Source: Solidesulfovibrio alcoholivorans DSM 5433 (lineage in GTDB: Bacteria > Desulfobacterota > Desulfovibrionia > Desulfovibrionales > Desulfovibrionaceae). Taken from it: a stretch of 64,000 nucleotides of DNA. The notes below the pieces were generated by a model. That model made no database searches, was not told the origin of the DNA, and saw only the letters and a list, made by a program, of their open reading frames with translations. Of this stretch, positions 1-8,238 are shown in pieces. Every line of letters starts with the position of its first letter. The stretch's first letter is position 1. Location of the stretch: assembly GCF_000702665.1 (NCBI RefSeq), contig NZ_JNJA01000002.1, positions 496,001 to 560,000 on the forward strand, written 5' to 3'. The position numbers were made by a program, and so were the translations under genes.

Positions 1-306
1 GAAGAGTTCCAGGGGGGGGAGCGTGGCGAAGGGCAGGTAGGTGATCCACTGTCCGATGAGTTCATCGAGGACGATGTGGCTGGGGTCTTTGCGGTTGAGG
101 AGTTTTTCGACGCGTGTGCCGGCGACGCCGCCGATCCAGAAGAGCGCGGCGAGGATGACGACGCGCCAGAATCCGGGCAGGGGCAGGAAGAGGGCCGGTG
201 CGGCCAGGGCGGCGGCGGCCGAGCCCCAGGTGCCGGAGGCGTAGGGGATCTTGCCGATGGGGCCGAGGCCGGTGACGAGCAGGGACAGGCGGTCGCCCGT
301 GGTCAT
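1..306 (-). CDS. pgpA: Phosphatidylglycerophosphatase A, C-terminus cut by window edge
   Basis: The first 102 codons are visible; the 3' end lies outside the window. PgpA dephosphorylates phosphatidylglycerophosphate to phosphatidylglycerol at the inner membrane. The N-terminal half carries the family signature GKIPYASGTWGS, followed by a hydrophobic Ala/Leu/Pro-rich segment and the acidic motif DPSHIVLDELIGQW, which matches the conserved Asp/Glu metal-binding block of PgpA. Translation is taken from the ATG at 306. The divergent neighbour starts at 464. The assignment rests on motif recognition only and the length cannot be judged. Confidence 0.82.
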   Translation of the reverse strand, partial: MTTGDRLSLLVTGLGPIGKIPYASGTWGSAAAALAAPALFLPLPGFWRVVILAALFWIGGVAGTRVEKLLNRKDPSHIVLDELIGQWITYLPFATLPPLELF

Positions 307-463
307 GGTCGGAGCCTCCGTGAGCGATGTTTTGGGGCGGGGGTGAAGCTACACCGGGCGTTTGCCTGGGGCAAGGCCTGGTGCCGGTCTTGAATTCGGC
401 CGGGAAGTATGGGAGACAGTGGCTCGCGCCTTTGGCGCGGCATATCCCGGAAGGAAGGTGTCA

Positions 464-757
464 ATGCTCAGCCTGCGCTACTCTCTGCTGCTTTTTGTCG
501 CCTATTTCTCCTTGTTTCTCTTGTATTATAGATTCTATTTCAGACCGCGCGTCTATCTGCTGCTACTGTCGGAACAGTCGTATATGGATCATTATATCGA
601 CAGATTGCCACATATGCGTGACCGTCCCGACGAGCGATTGGGCATGATTGAATTCATGCTGGCCAAGCGCAAGATGTTCGTGCGCTGCATGCGCAATTTT
701 GTGTTCACCGTTACGGCCGCCTACGTGGCCCTGCTGATTCTGGGCGCGAGCCTGTAG
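464..757 (+). CDS. Small two-helix membrane protein of unknown function
   Basis: 97 residues. The ATG at 464 is preceded by a strong GGAAGGAAGG ribosome site, so upstream in-frame starts are not needed. Residues about 5-22 ([15 protein letters not shown]) and about 76-95 ([15 protein letters not shown]) are hydrophobic and probably span the membrane. The loop between them is charged and contains [20 protein letters not shown]. No family is recognised. It stands alone and is followed directly by a rho-independent terminator. Confidence 0.6.
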   Translation: MLSLRYSLLLFVAYFSLFLLYYRFYFRPRVYLLLLSEQSYMDHYIDRLPHMRDRPDERLGMIEFMLAKRKMFVRCMRNFVFTVTAAYVALLILGASL

Positions 758-777
758 GGGGCGCGTCCGTGCTTTCC

Positions 778-812
778 GGCACGGCCCGTCCGGGTCGTGC
801 GTGCCTTTTTTC
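778..812 (+). terminator. Rho-independent terminator
   Basis: GCACGGCCC pairs with GGGTCGTGC through one G-U pair, and a short downstream run of six T follows. It sits 21 bases after the stop of the small membrane gene. It covers the possible GTG at 801 of the next reading frame, which argues against that start. Confidence 0.7.
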
Positions 813-836
813 TTGGCAAGGCAAGGAGTACCCGCC

Positions 837-2642
837 TTGAGAAACCTCTCCATCAGCACGAAGCTCTTGATTTTGTTTGTCGTGTCCGCGCTGTCCGCCG
901 CCGTGATCTTCGGCGTCGGCGTGTATTCCTCGTATCGGCTGGCCGATGCCGGGGCTTGGGAGGCGCAACAGGCCATTCTGGCTGGCGAGAAGGCCAAGAT
1001 CAAGGTGGCCACGGATAGTCTGGCTGCGGCGCTTGCCGCGGGACTGGCTGCCGTTCCCGATGAAAAGCGCGAGGCCTCTCTGCGGGCGGCCATCAAGGAC
1101 GCCTTTTTCGAGGAAGACCGGTCGGGATATTTTTTCATCTACACTGATACGACCAACGTGGCCCACCCGGTCAATCCGACGTTGCCCGGCAAGGATCTGT
1201 CCGAACTCAAGGGGTCGGACGGCGTGTATTCGGTGCGCGAGCTGGCCAGGGCGGCACAGGCCGGGGGCGGCTTCGTCAAGTTCACCTGGGCCAAGCCCGG
1301 AAAGGGCGACATGCCCAAGCTCGGCTATGCGACCATGATTCCCGGCACCCGCTACTGGGTTGGCACTGGCGTTTATGTGGACAACGTGGACGAGGCCCGT
1401 GCGGCAATCGCCGACCGCATGCGCGCGCTTGGCAACCGCATGACCTACGTTGACGCGGCGGTGTTCGCGGTCATGTTCCTGCTCGTGCTGCTGCCGCTGA
1501 GCCTCATGATCTCCCGGGGTATTTCCCGCCCCGTCCGGGAAACGACCGAGGCGGCCCGGCGTATCGCCGCCGGCGACCTGGACGTGCATTTGAGCGCCCG
1601 TGGCGCGGACGAGGTGGGCCAGTTGCAGCAGGCACTGGAAGCCATGGCCGGCGAACTCAAAAGCAACCTCGACGCCATTCGCGACAAGGAGGCCCTGGCC
1701 ACCCGCGAGGCCGCGCGTTCGGCCCAGGCGGCAAACGAAGCCCTGGAGGCGGCGCAAAAGGTCGAGGCTGCCAACGGGGCCATGCTCGCGGCCGTGAACG
1801 GCCTGACCTCCGTCGTCGGCGAAGTGGGCGCGGCCACGCGCGACCTGACGCACCTTGGGCGGGACATCCAGCAGGGAGCCCGCCAGCAGCAGCAACAGCT
1901 GGAATCCACGGCCGATGCCATGGGCCAGATGCGCGATGCCGTGACCGATGTGGCCCAGAACGCCGCCGAAGCGTCCACGGCCACCGGTCAGACGCGCGAG
2001 ATCGCCCTGGAAGGCGAAGCCATCGTCAAGAATACCATGGAAGCCATGGGCCGCCTCAAGAACATGGCAGAAACACTCAAGGCCGACATGGGCCAACTCG
2101 GCAAACGCTCCGAAGGCATCGGCGCGGTCGTCCAGGTCATCTCCGACATCGCCGACCAGACGAACCTGCTGGCGCTCAACGCCGCCATCGAGGCGGCCCG
2201 CGCCGGCGAGGCCGGGCGCGGGTTCGCCGTGGTCGCCGACGAAGTCAGAAAGCTCGCGGAAAAGACCATGGCCGCAACCGGCGAAGTGACCGCAAACATC
2301 AAGTCCATCCAGTCCATGACCCACGAAAACATGGACGGCATGGACAAGACCATGGAAGCCGTGGATGCCACGGCCGGGCTGGCCGAACAGTCCGGGGAAA
2401 TGCTGCGCCGCATCCTCGGCGCGGCAGACGCCTCGGCGGGACAGGTGCGGGCCATCGCCGCCGCCGCCGAACAACAGGCAGCGTCGGCCCGTTCCATCAT
2501 GGACAGCATGGACCGTGTCAGCGAAATCGCCCGCGACAACGCCGACCGCGCCCAGGACGCTTCCCAGCATTTCCAGAACCTGGCCGACCAGACCGGCGCG
2601 CTCTCGGGGCTTATCCGCGAGCTCGGCCAGACCGAGGGATAG
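837..2642 (+). CDS. Methyl-accepting chemotaxis protein with periplasmic Cache domain
   Basis: About 601 residues. The TTG at 837 is preferred because AAGGAG lies eight bases upstream; the in-frame GTG at 801 falls inside a terminator. Layout: transmembrane helix about 8-30, an sCache-type ligand-binding domain ([26 protein letters not shown]) to about 195, second helix about 203-225, HAMP about 225-275, then the cytoplasmic coiled-coil signalling domain. The conserved hairpin tip ([20 protein letters not shown]) lies near residue 450. There is no C-terminal CheR-tethering pentapeptide. It relays ligand binding to CheA/CheW; the ligand cannot be read from sequence. It is monocistronic, with a palindromic repeat right after the stop. 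Confidence 0.92.
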   Translation: MRNLSISTKLLILFVVSALSAAVIFGVGVYSSYRLADAGAWEAQQAILAGEKAKIKVATDSLAAALAAGLAAVPDEKREASLRAAIKDAFFEEDRSGYFFIYTDTTNVAHPVNPTLPGKDLSELKGSDGVYSVRELARAAQAGGGFVKFTWAKPGKGDMPKLGYATMIPGTRYWVGTGVYVDNVDEARAAIADRMRALGNRMTYVDAAVFAVMFLLVLLPLSLMISRGISRPVRETTEAARRIAAGDLDVHLSARGADEVGQLQQALEAMAGELKSNLDAIRDKEALATREAARSAQAANEALEAAQKVEAANGAMLAAVNGLTSVVGEVGAATRDLTHLGRDIQQGARQQQQQLESTADAMGQMRDAVTDVAQNAAEASTATGQTREIALEGEAIVKNTMEAMGRLKNMAETLKADMGQLGKRSEGIGAVVQVISDIADQTNLLALNAAIEAARAGEAGRGFAVVADEVRKLAEKTMAATGEVTANIKSIQSMTHENMDGMDKTMEAVDATAGLAEQSGEMLRRILGAADASAGQVRAIAAAAEQQAASARSIMDSMDRVSEIARDNADRAQDASQHFQNLADQTGALSGLIRELGQTEG

Positions 2643-2648
2643 CGGGGA

Positions 2649-2729
2649 GCCTCCGGCGGGCAGGGCTCTGCCCTGGACCCGCCGGGGCTTTGCCCCGGAC
2701 CCCACCGGGGGGAGTCACTCCCCCCGGTC
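2649..2729 (+). repeat. Palindromic intergenic repeat, copy A (3' of the MCP gene)
   Basis: Starting seven bases after the MCP stop, GCCTCCGGCGG is followed by a GGGCAGGGC/GCCCTGG hairpin and GGACC. This is the family consensus read from the opposite strand. Two more GC-rich hairpins follow (CCGGGGC/GCCCCGG and CCGGGGGGAG/CTCCCCCCGG). The tail faces the 3' end of the neighbouring gene. Confidence 0.7.
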
Positions 2730-2863
2730 GGCGTCGTGGCGCGGGAGGGCTGCGGGCACCGGGAGGATTGGCGTTGGCGGTACGAAGATGGGGCCGTCGC
2801 CCCTGACGGGGCGAAGTCTTAGATTTTTTGCTTTGGAAGCTTTCTGAAGAAAGGGGGAGGGTT

Positions 2864-3643
2864 ATGCAAGACAAAACCGGGCCAGGGGGGCCGGGGGGGA
2901 TGATCCCCCCCGGTGGGTCCAGGGCAACGCCCTGGCCGCCAGAGGCCTTAGCCGCGCATGTCGCGCAGGCGGTGCGGCAGATTGCGGTGCACTATGGCCT
3001 GTGGCTGGCCGAGGCGGCGCATCAGTTCGGACCGGAGACGGCCGTGGCCATGGAATCGCGCGTGGGCGACGCATATTTGCCGTTGCTCACGCGGCGCATC
3101 GAGCGGGCGCTGGGGCTTGGCGAGGATGTGCAGACGCTTTTGGCCGGCCTTGGGACCGAGCGTTTGGAAGCGCTGCTCGACGCCTTGTCGGTGTCGTGGC
3201 TCGCGGCGGACGGCGTGTGGTTTCGCGAGGTGGAAGACGCGCGGGGCATGCACGACGCCAAGCGGGTCAATGACAGTTGCTGGTCGCGGCTGGGGTATTA
3301 CGAGGCCGTGCGCGCCAGGGCGACGCTGGGGCTGCCCGAGCGCGGGGGGCTGGCCGCGCTCAAGGCGGCGTTCGGCGCGCGGCTCGTCTCGCGCGTCAAC
3401 GCCTGGGACATCGTCGAGGAGACGGACGATTCCTTCGTGTTTCGCATCGTGCGCTGCCGCGTGCAGTTCTCGCGCACGCGCCAGGGCCTGCCGCCGTATC
3501 CGTGCATTTCCGGCGGCACGGTGGAATACACGGCCTTTGCCGCGGGCATCGACCCGGACATCCGTGTCGCCTGCGTCAGCTGCCCGCCCGAGATCACGCG
3601 CGAGGACTGCGCCTGCGCCTGGCGCTTCTCCCTGGCGCGCTAA
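2864..3643 (+). CDS. Conserved cytosolic protein with C-terminal cysteine motif (DUF6125-like)
   Basis: 259 residues from the ATG at 2864, which has GGGGGAGGG just upstream. The body (from about residue 28) is soluble and mostly helical, with C-terminal Cys residues (CRVQF, YPCIS, CVSCPP, EDCACAW) that could bind metal. It resembles the DUF6125 group seen in Deltaproteobacteria, but that is recalled family resemblance and not tested. Function unknown. The first about 27 residues (Gly/Pro-rich, GPGGPGGMIPPGG) are encoded by a palindromic intergenic repeat. Either the repeat has extended the protein or the true start lies further in (GTG codons near 2970). Monocistronic. Confidence 0.7.
   Translation: MQDKTGPGGPGGMIPPGGSRATPWPPEALAAHVAQAVRQIAVHYGLWLAEAAHQFGPETAVAMESRVGDAYLPLLTRRIERALGLGEDVQTLLAGLGTERLEALLDALSVSWLAADGVWFREVEDARGMHDAKRVNDSCWSRLGYYEAVRARATLGLPERGGLAALKAAFGARLVSRVNAWDIVEETDDSFVFRIVRCRVQFSRTRQGLPPYPCISGGTVEYTAFAAGIDPDIRVACVSCPPEITREDCACAWRFSLAR
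2879..2947 (+). repeat. Palindromic repeat, copy B (inside the 5' coding end of the 2864 gene)
   Basis: Two consecutive hairpins: CCGGGGGG/CCCCCCCGG, then GGTCCAGGGC/GCCCTGG followed by the tail CCGCCAGAGGC. It is a variant of the family consensus and is read through in frame by the gene that starts at 2864. Confidence 0.7.
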
Positions 3644-3660
3644 CGGCTTTCCCCGTTTAG

Positions 3661-3699
3661 GGGGTCCGGGGGGGATAATCCCCCCCGGCCGCCGGAGCC
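3661..3699 (+). repeat. Palindromic repeat, copy C (convergent intergenic)
   Basis: GGTCCGGGGGGG, loop ATAAT, CCCCCCCGG, then CCGCCGGAGCC. It lies between two convergent genes, 12 bases from the 3' end of the sigma-54 activator. A long GC stem with T-rich flanks may also act as a bidirectional terminator. Confidence 0.7.
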
Positions 3700-3711
3700 T
3701 CTTCCCTCTTT

Positions 3712-5232
3712 CTACTCTTTACTAATCCCCAGCTTCCGCAATCTCGAATCGAACGTGGAGCGGTTGACGCCGGCGGCACGGGCGGCCTTGGTCACGTTCC
3801 ATTTGAATTTTTCCAGCAGCGCCATGGCGTAGGCGCGTTCCAGCTCTTCCCAGGTGTAGGCGGCCAGGTCGGGGCCGCCGTCCGGGGAGGTTGGGTGCGC
3901 ATCGGCCGCAGCGGCGCGCACGATACCGATCTCGCTTGCCGGCGGGATGTCGCCGGCTTCGATGACCGTGTCCGGGACCGTGGCGAGCAGGTAGCGCACG
4001 AGGTTTTCCATCTCGCGCACGTTGCCGGGGAACGGCCGTCGACGCAGGGCGGCCAGGGCTTCTGCCGAGAGCTTCCTGGGCGCGATGCCCAGGCGCGCGG
4101 CGTCGCGGGACAGGAAATAGTCGAGCAGTTCCGGGATGTCCTCGGGCCGTTCGCGCAGGGACGGCAGGTGCAGCGGCAGGACGTTGAGACGGTAGAAGAG
4201 GTCTTCGCGGAAGGTCCCTTCGGCGATGGCGCGGGGCAGGTCGCGGTTGGTGGCCGAGATGACGCGCACGTCCACGGTCTGCGTCTTGGCACCGCCCAGC
4301 GGCTTGATCTCGTGCTCCTGGAGCACGCGCAGGATGCGCGCCTGGAGCGAGAGCGGCATGTCGCCGATTTCGTCCAGAAAAACCGTGCCGCCGTCCGCGG
4401 CCTCGAACAGGCCGACCTTGTCCCGGTCGGCCCCGGTGAACGCCCCTTTCTTGTAGCCGAAGAGCTCCGATTCGAGCAACGCGTCCGGGATGGCGGAGAC
4501 GTTTTGCACCAGAAACGGCTTGTCCTTGCGGTCGCTTAGGCGGTGGATCTCCCGGGCGAACAATTCCTTGCCCGTGCCGGATTCGCCGGTGATGCACACC
4601 GCGAAGTCATTACGGGCATAGTTGCGCGCGGTTTCGAGCGCCGCCTTGAAGGCCTGGCTCTTGCCCACGAGTGGCGTTTCGCCCGTGAGCCCGCCGAGGA
4701 TCTTGCGCAGCTTCTGCGTCTCGTTTTTCTGGTCGGCAAACGCGAGCGCGTTGCCGAGGGCTATGGAGCCGATGGCGATGAATTCCTCGAGCAGCTCGAG
4801 ATAGTCCTTGCCGAGGTTGAGGCGGCTGCCGCCGTGGGCGGTGTCGATGATTTCCACCGCGCCGTAGACTTCGCCGTTTTTAAGCGACAGCGGATAGCAG
4901 AGAATCAGCGTGGATTTGACGTCGAGCCCGGATTCCGCCTCCTTGAAGTGGCGCTTGTCCTTGCCCGGCTCGGCGATGGTCATCTTGCCGTTTTCGATGA
5001 CCCAGCCGACGATGCTCGGCTTGTCCTTGGGCACGACGAAGCCCACGAGCTGCTCTTCGCTCGGGCCGCCCGTGGCCTCGATGCACTGGTAGCCGTCCTC
5101 GCGCTTGACCCAGAGGGAACCGCGCTCGACGTTCTGGAATTCGAGCAGGGATTCCAGGAAGCGGCGGCGCAACTTGTCGGTGTCGAGCTCCTCGAAGAGG
5201 GCTTTGGGAAATTCGGGGATGTGTGGGGCCAT
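3712..5232 (-). CDS. Sigma-54-dependent transcriptional activator, GAF-AAA+-Fis
   Basis: 506 residues. A GAF sensor domain (about 20-170) precedes an AAA+ ATPase domain: Walker A GESGTGKE near 214, the sigma-54-contacting loop GAFTGA near 262, Walker B GGTVFLDEIGD near 285, and the arginine-rich SLRERPEDIPEL segment. A C-terminal Fis-type helix-turn-helix (WNVTKAARAAGVNRSTFDSRLRK) occupies about 475-504. It opens sigma-54 RNA polymerase complexes after sensing a small ligand through GAF. Target and ligand unknown. It lies downstream of, and in the same direction as, the 105-residue gene at 5387-5704, separated by a hairpin-bearing gap. Confidence 0.92.
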   Translation of the reverse strand: MAPHIPEFPKALFEELDTDKLRRRFLESLLEFQNVERGSLWVKREDGYQCIEATGGPSEEQLVGFVVPKDKPSIVGWVIENGKMTIAEPGKDKRHFKEAESGLDVKSTLILCYPLSLKNGEVYGAVEIIDTAHGGSRLNLGKDYLELLEEFIAIGSIALGNALAFADQKNETQKLRKILGGLTGETPLVGKSQAFKAALETARNYARNDFAVCITGESGTGKELFAREIHRLSDRKDKPFLVQNVSAIPDALLESELFGYKKGAFTGADRDKVGLFEAADGGTVFLDEIGDMPLSLQARILRVLQEHEIKPLGGAKTQTVDVRVISATNRDLPRAIAEGTFREDLFYRLNVLPLHLPSLRERPEDIPELLDYFLSRDAARLGIAPRKLSAEALAALRRRPFPGNVREMENLVRYLLATVPDTVIEAGDIPPASEIGIVRAAAADAHPTSPDGGPDLAAYTWEELERAYAMALLEKFKWNVTKAARAAGVNRSTFDSRLRKLGISKE

Positions 5233-5273
5233 GGAGAATTCCGGCTGGATGGTGGTTGCGTCTTGGCTCGCGA

Positions 5274-5294
5274 TTCCCCTTGGCTATCGGGGAA
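5274..5294 (-). other. Hairpin in the leader of the sigma-54 activator gene
   Basis: TTCCCC and GGGGAA arms enclose a nine-base loop about 40 bases before the start codon at 5232. A second GC hairpin (GGGCGGCG/CGCCGCCC, 5345-5376) sits just after the preceding gene's stop and may be its terminator. No known leader class is recognised. Confidence 0.35.
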
Positions 5295-5386
5295 GCAGGA
5301 GAAACGCGGGAAGCATGCCGGAAAAGCCGTGGCGGGGCAAGAGAGGGCGGCGTGGCCGGCAGGCGCGCGCCGCCCCGAAAAGACGC

Positions 5387-5704
5387 CTAATGCGTGGCCT
5401 GGGAGAGCTCGCGGATGCGCCAGAAATCCTCGGGGATTTCCAGGTACAGGTCCGTATCGGGCAGGGGGATGACGCAAAGCAGCGTTCCCGTGGCTTCGAC
5501 CCAGTACATATGGCCGCTTAAGCCGCGCATGACCTCGTCGAAGCTCACGCCCGTCTGGGCCGCGACTTCCTTCATGGCCTTGCGCATGGTGGACATGGCC
5601 CCGTGGCCGATTTCCACTTCCAGGACGGAGACATGGTGGATGGCGAGCGATTCGTCGGACAATTCTGGGGGAGCGGTTTTGCGCAGCGTCAGTGCCGATT
5701 CCAT
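5387..5704 (-). CDS. Hypothetical 105-residue cytosolic protein
   Basis: The ATG at 5704 is chosen because GAGGAGGTCGCC precedes it; the longer frame to 5797 lacks a ribosome site. No signal peptide or membrane segment. The sequence has a helical centre (GAMSTMRKAMKEVAAQTGVSFDEVMRG) and a beta-like C-terminal half rich in hydrophobics (TGTLLCVIPLPDTDLYLEIP). No family is recognised. It is followed 154 bases later by the GAF/sigma-54 activator on the same strand. A sigma-54-like element lies about 68 bases upstream, so the two genes might be linked in regulation. Confidence 0.6.
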   Translation of the reverse strand: MESALTLRKTAPPELSDESLAIHHVSVLEVEIGHGAMSTMRKAMKEVAAQTGVSFDEVMRGLSGHMYWVEATGTLLCVIPLPDTDLYLEIPEDFWRIRELSQATH

Positions 5705-5771
5705 GGCGACCTCCTCGTCTGGATTCCGTCCGGACCCGCGCCGGGTCCGATCCGGGCTATCGCTAGTAATA

Positions 5772-5787
5772 AGCAATTGCCGTGCAA
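5772..5787 (-). promoter_or_regulatory. Possible sigma-54 promoter (weak -24 element)
   Basis: Reading the minus strand gives TTGCACGGCAATTGCT. The -12 element TTGCT and the spacing are right, but the -24 element has TTG in place of the nearly invariant TGG. It is placed upstream of the 105-residue gene and the sigma-54 activator gene. Treat as tentative. Confidence 0.25.
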
Positions 5788-5960
5788 AGTACACCAATTT
5801 TGTGGAGAAACATGACGACTTTTGTGCAACGGGCTCATTTCATGGGAAAATAATTCTCCGCAAAGAGGGACGATACGACCCATGCCGTCACGCAGTCGTG
5901 CCGGAAGCTGCAAAAAGGAAGGAAGAGCAACAAAAATGTCCGAAAAATGACCGTATCGCG

Positions 5961-6563
5961 TCAATCCGCCTGCGCGGCCAGGTCGGGCAGGTCGGCCAGC
6001 AGCGCGTCCCAGGTCGCATGGCGGCGCAGGGCGGCCATGACCACGGGCAGCGGCGCGGCATGGATGCCGGGCAGGTCCGCTTCGCCGGGGTGGACGATGG
6101 CGAAGGCCAGGCGCTCCACGGGCGGGGTGAACCGGGCATCCACGCCCGGCTTGTTGCCGCGCGGATCGATGCGGTACCAGCCATGCTCCGGCAGATGGAC
6201 CGCCGCGAGGCCGTGCAGGCAAAAGCGCGTCAGGTCCGTTGCGGGATCGAGCGTCAGGCGCTGGTAGCACAGCCCGGCCGGGATGCCGTTTGCGCGCAAC
6301 AGCGCCACGAGCAGATGGGCCTTGGCGTAGCAGTAGCCCGTACCGTGGCGCAGCACTTCCGAGGCGGCGCAGGTGACGGGATTTTGCCGGAAATCGGCGC
6401 TGTGGCGGATGGTGTCACGCACGAAGAGAAAGGCGGCCCTGGCCACGGCCAGGGGCGAGGAAACGCCTGCGGCCAGGGCGGCGGCCTGGGCCGCGACGGC
6501 GGGTGCGTTCCAATCGATGACCGCGTCGGCTTTCAGGTACGGGGCGAGGGCGGCGTCCGGCAT
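5961..6563 (-). CDS. Transglutaminase-like cysteine hydrolase
   Basis: 200 residues from the ATG at 6563, preceded by AAAGGAG. It carries a complete transglutaminase-core triad: Cys78 in GTGYCYAKAHLL, His117 in FCLHGLAAVHL and Asp133 in WYRIDPRGN. Such proteins are usually proteases or peptide hydrolases. There is no signal peptide, so it acts in the cytosol. The start codon lies inside the 3' end of the upstream CYTH gene (31-base overlap), implying translational coupling. Substrate unknown. Confidence 0.85.
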   Translation of the reverse strand: MPDAALAPYLKADAVIDWNAPAVAAQAAALAAGVSSPLAVARAAFLFVRDTIRHSADFRQNPVTCAASEVLRHGTGYCYAKAHLLVALLRANGIPAGLCYQRLTLDPATDLTRFCLHGLAAVHLPEHGWYRIDPRGNKPGVDARFTPPVERLAFAIVHPGEADLPGIHAAPLPVVMAALRRHATWDALLADLPDLAAQAD

Positions 6564-7102
6564 GGCGTTTTCTCCTTTTGCGCGAGGTGCGCCAGGAACA
6601 GGGCGGTGTAGGCGCGCGGGCATTCGCGGGTCAGCCCGTGCGCGGCGGCGTAGGCGCGGATGTGCGGCAGGGCGGCCAGGGCCGCTTCGCGCGTTTGCGC
6701 CAGGTGTTCGATTTCGACGAACGTCTCTGGCGCGAAATCGACCGTGACCACGGCGATGTCCAGGGCAAGGCCATGGAAGGCGTCGCGGTGGCGGCGCACG
6801 CGCTTGGAAAACGCGATGCGCGGCGCATAGCCGAGGCTTTGCAGGATCGCCGCCATGGCCGCGCCGTCGGCCACGACCGTTTCCAGCTCCTCCTTGGAGG
6901 CCGTGTCCGTGTCGAAGGGCGGCCGCTTGCAGGTGAGCACGGTCGCTCCGTCGCACGCGCGCAGCCGCAGCTCCCGTCCGGCGGCGGCGAGGACGTCGTC
7001 CGGCGTATCGAAATAGACGTCGCGGTAGACCGTCTCCGGGAGCGCCTCCCCGGCCGGGGCAAAGGCCGCGTCGGCCGCGTATTTGATTTCAGCTTCGAAC
7101 AT
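6533..7102 (-). CDS. CYTH-domain protein (class IV adenylyl cyclase / triphosphatase type)
   Basis: 189 residues. The N-terminal EAEIK (Glu3, Glu5, Lys7) is the ExExK metal- and phosphate-binding signature of the CYTH fold. Downstream are basic and acidic strand motifs typical of the tunnel (RLRACDGATVLTCKRP, FSKRVRRHRDAF, VEIEHLA). CYTH proteins act on nucleotide or inorganic triphosphates, either as cyclases (CyaB/YjbK type) or triphosphatases; sequence alone does not decide. The 3' end overlaps the transglutaminase gene. The promoter must lie in the short gap shared with the divergent EamA gene. Confidence 0.85.
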   Translation of the reverse strand: MFEAEIKYAADAAFAPAGEALPETVYRDVYFDTPDDVLAAAGRELRLRACDGATVLTCKRPPFDTDTASKEELETVVADGAAMAAILQSLGYAPRIAFSKRVRRHRDAFHGLALDIAVVTVDFAPETFVEIEHLAQTREAALAALPHIRAYAAAHGLTRECPRAYTALFLAHLAQKEKTPCRTPPSPRT

Positions 7103-7211
7103 GTCCGCGGCGCGCCTTGCCTCCGCACGGTTTCCGGTTCATGGTGCCGGGCTGTTAGCGCGTATCGGGCGCGCGGGCAAGCCGGCGGCGTGCGGCGTAA
7201 AGGACGGCGGC

Positions 7212-8057
7212 ATGGCGGAGCGGGGACAGGGACGGGCGGCGCTGCTGCTGGCCGTGACGGCGTTTTTGTGGAGCACGGGGGGTGTTGCGATCAAGCTCGC
7301 GCCGCTTTCGCCCATGGCGGTCACGGGCGGGCGCAGCCTGCTTGCGGCGCTGACCCTTGCGGCCCTTTTTCGCGGCAGGCTCGATTTCCGGCTCACGCGG
7401 CCCTTCGTCTGCGCGGCCCTGGGCTACGCGGGCCTGCTCGTCACCAACGTGGCCGCGACCAAGCTCACCACCGCAGCCAACGCCATCCTGCTCGCCTACA
7501 CCGCGCCGGTCTACGTGGCGCTTTTCGCGCCCACCGTGCTCAAGGAACCCACGCGGCCCGCGGATTGGGCCTTTGTCGCCGCCACGGTCGGCGGCATGGC
7601 GCTTTTCTTCCTGGACAAGCTTTCGCCCCAAGGACTTTGGGGCAACGTGCTGGCCGTGGGCACGGGCATTTCCTATGCCGTTTTCACCCTGGCCATGCGC
7701 GCCGGGCGCGACGGGTCCCTGGTTTCGGCGGTCATCGCCGGGCATCTGCTGACGGCGGCGGCCGGGCTGCCGTTTCTCTTCGCCGGCCCGCCGCGCGACG
7801 CCGCGGCCTGGCTGGGTCTGGCCTATCTCGGCGTCGTGCAGCAGGGGCTGTCGCTGGCGCTCTATGTCTGGTGCATCAAAAGGTTGCGGGCGCTGACCGC
7901 GATCTGCATCATGACGCTCGAACCCGTGCTGAATCCCGTGTTCGTGGCGCTCGGCTGCGGCGAGTTGCCGGGGCGCTTCGCCGTTCTCGGCGGGATCGTG
8001 GTCATCGGCGCGGTCACGCTACGGGCGGTCTTCGCGGGCCGGCGCGCGGACGCATGA
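7212..8057 (+). CDS. EamA/DMT-family metabolite exporter
   Basis: 281 residues, about ten predicted transmembrane helices arranged as two EamA repeats (residues about 8-135 and 145-275). Typical motifs are AAFLWSTGGVAIKLAPLSP-like at the start and ALTAICIMTLEPVLNPVFVAL near the end of repeat two. The ATG at 7212 is chosen because the repeat begins right after it; upstream starts would add a non-membrane leader. Substrate unknown. It is divergent from the CYTH gene. Confidence 0.85.
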   Translation: MAERGQGRAALLLAVTAFLWSTGGVAIKLAPLSPMAVTGGRSLLAALTLAALFRGRLDFRLTRPFVCAALGYAGLLVTNVAATKLTTAANAILLAYTAPVYVALFAPTVLKEPTRPADWAFVAATVGGMALFFLDKLSPQGLWGNVLAVGTGISYAVFTLAMRAGRDGSLVSAVIAGHLLTAAAGLPFLFAGPPRDAAAWLGLAYLGVVQQGLSLALYVWCIKRLRALTAICIMTLEPVLNPVFVALGCGELPGRFAVLGGIVVIGAVTLRAVFAGRRADA

Positions 8058-8070
8058 CGCTCCGGCGCGG

Positions 8071-8238
8071 TCAATACCATTTCGTCTTGTCGAAAAGCCC
8101 CCGCATGTTGAGTTCCCGGTTCTTGTAGATGTCGAAATCGAAGTCGCGCGGCAGGCTGCCTTCCCCGGAGCGGAAGACGCCGATGCGGCACAGGCCCGCG
8201 ACGGCGCAGATGGCGACGCACACGGAAACCCAGATCAT
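8071..8238 (-). CDS. Small single-helix membrane protein
   Basis: 55 residues. An N-terminal hydrophobic helix (MIWVSVCVAICAVAGLCRIG) with three Cys residues is followed by a charged tail (DFDFDIYKNRELNMRGLFDK). The ATG at 8238 overlaps the stop of the upstream gene as ATGA and has GGAGG before it, so it is real and co-translated. No family recognised. Confidence 0.6.
   Translation of the reverse strand: MIWVSVCVAICAVAGLCRIGVFRSGEGSLPRDFDFDIYKNRELNMRGLFDKTKWY

Noticed and set aside
801-836. GTG start for the chemoreceptor
   Set aside because: It lies in the terminator of the preceding gene and has no ribosome site; the TTG at 837 has AAGGAG eight bases upstream.
711-2705. 664-codon minus-strand open frame opposite the chemoreceptor gene
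   Set aside because: It is a shadow in stop-poor GC-rich DNA: composition is His/Gly/Arg-heavy without domains, and the opposite strand encodes a complete MCP.
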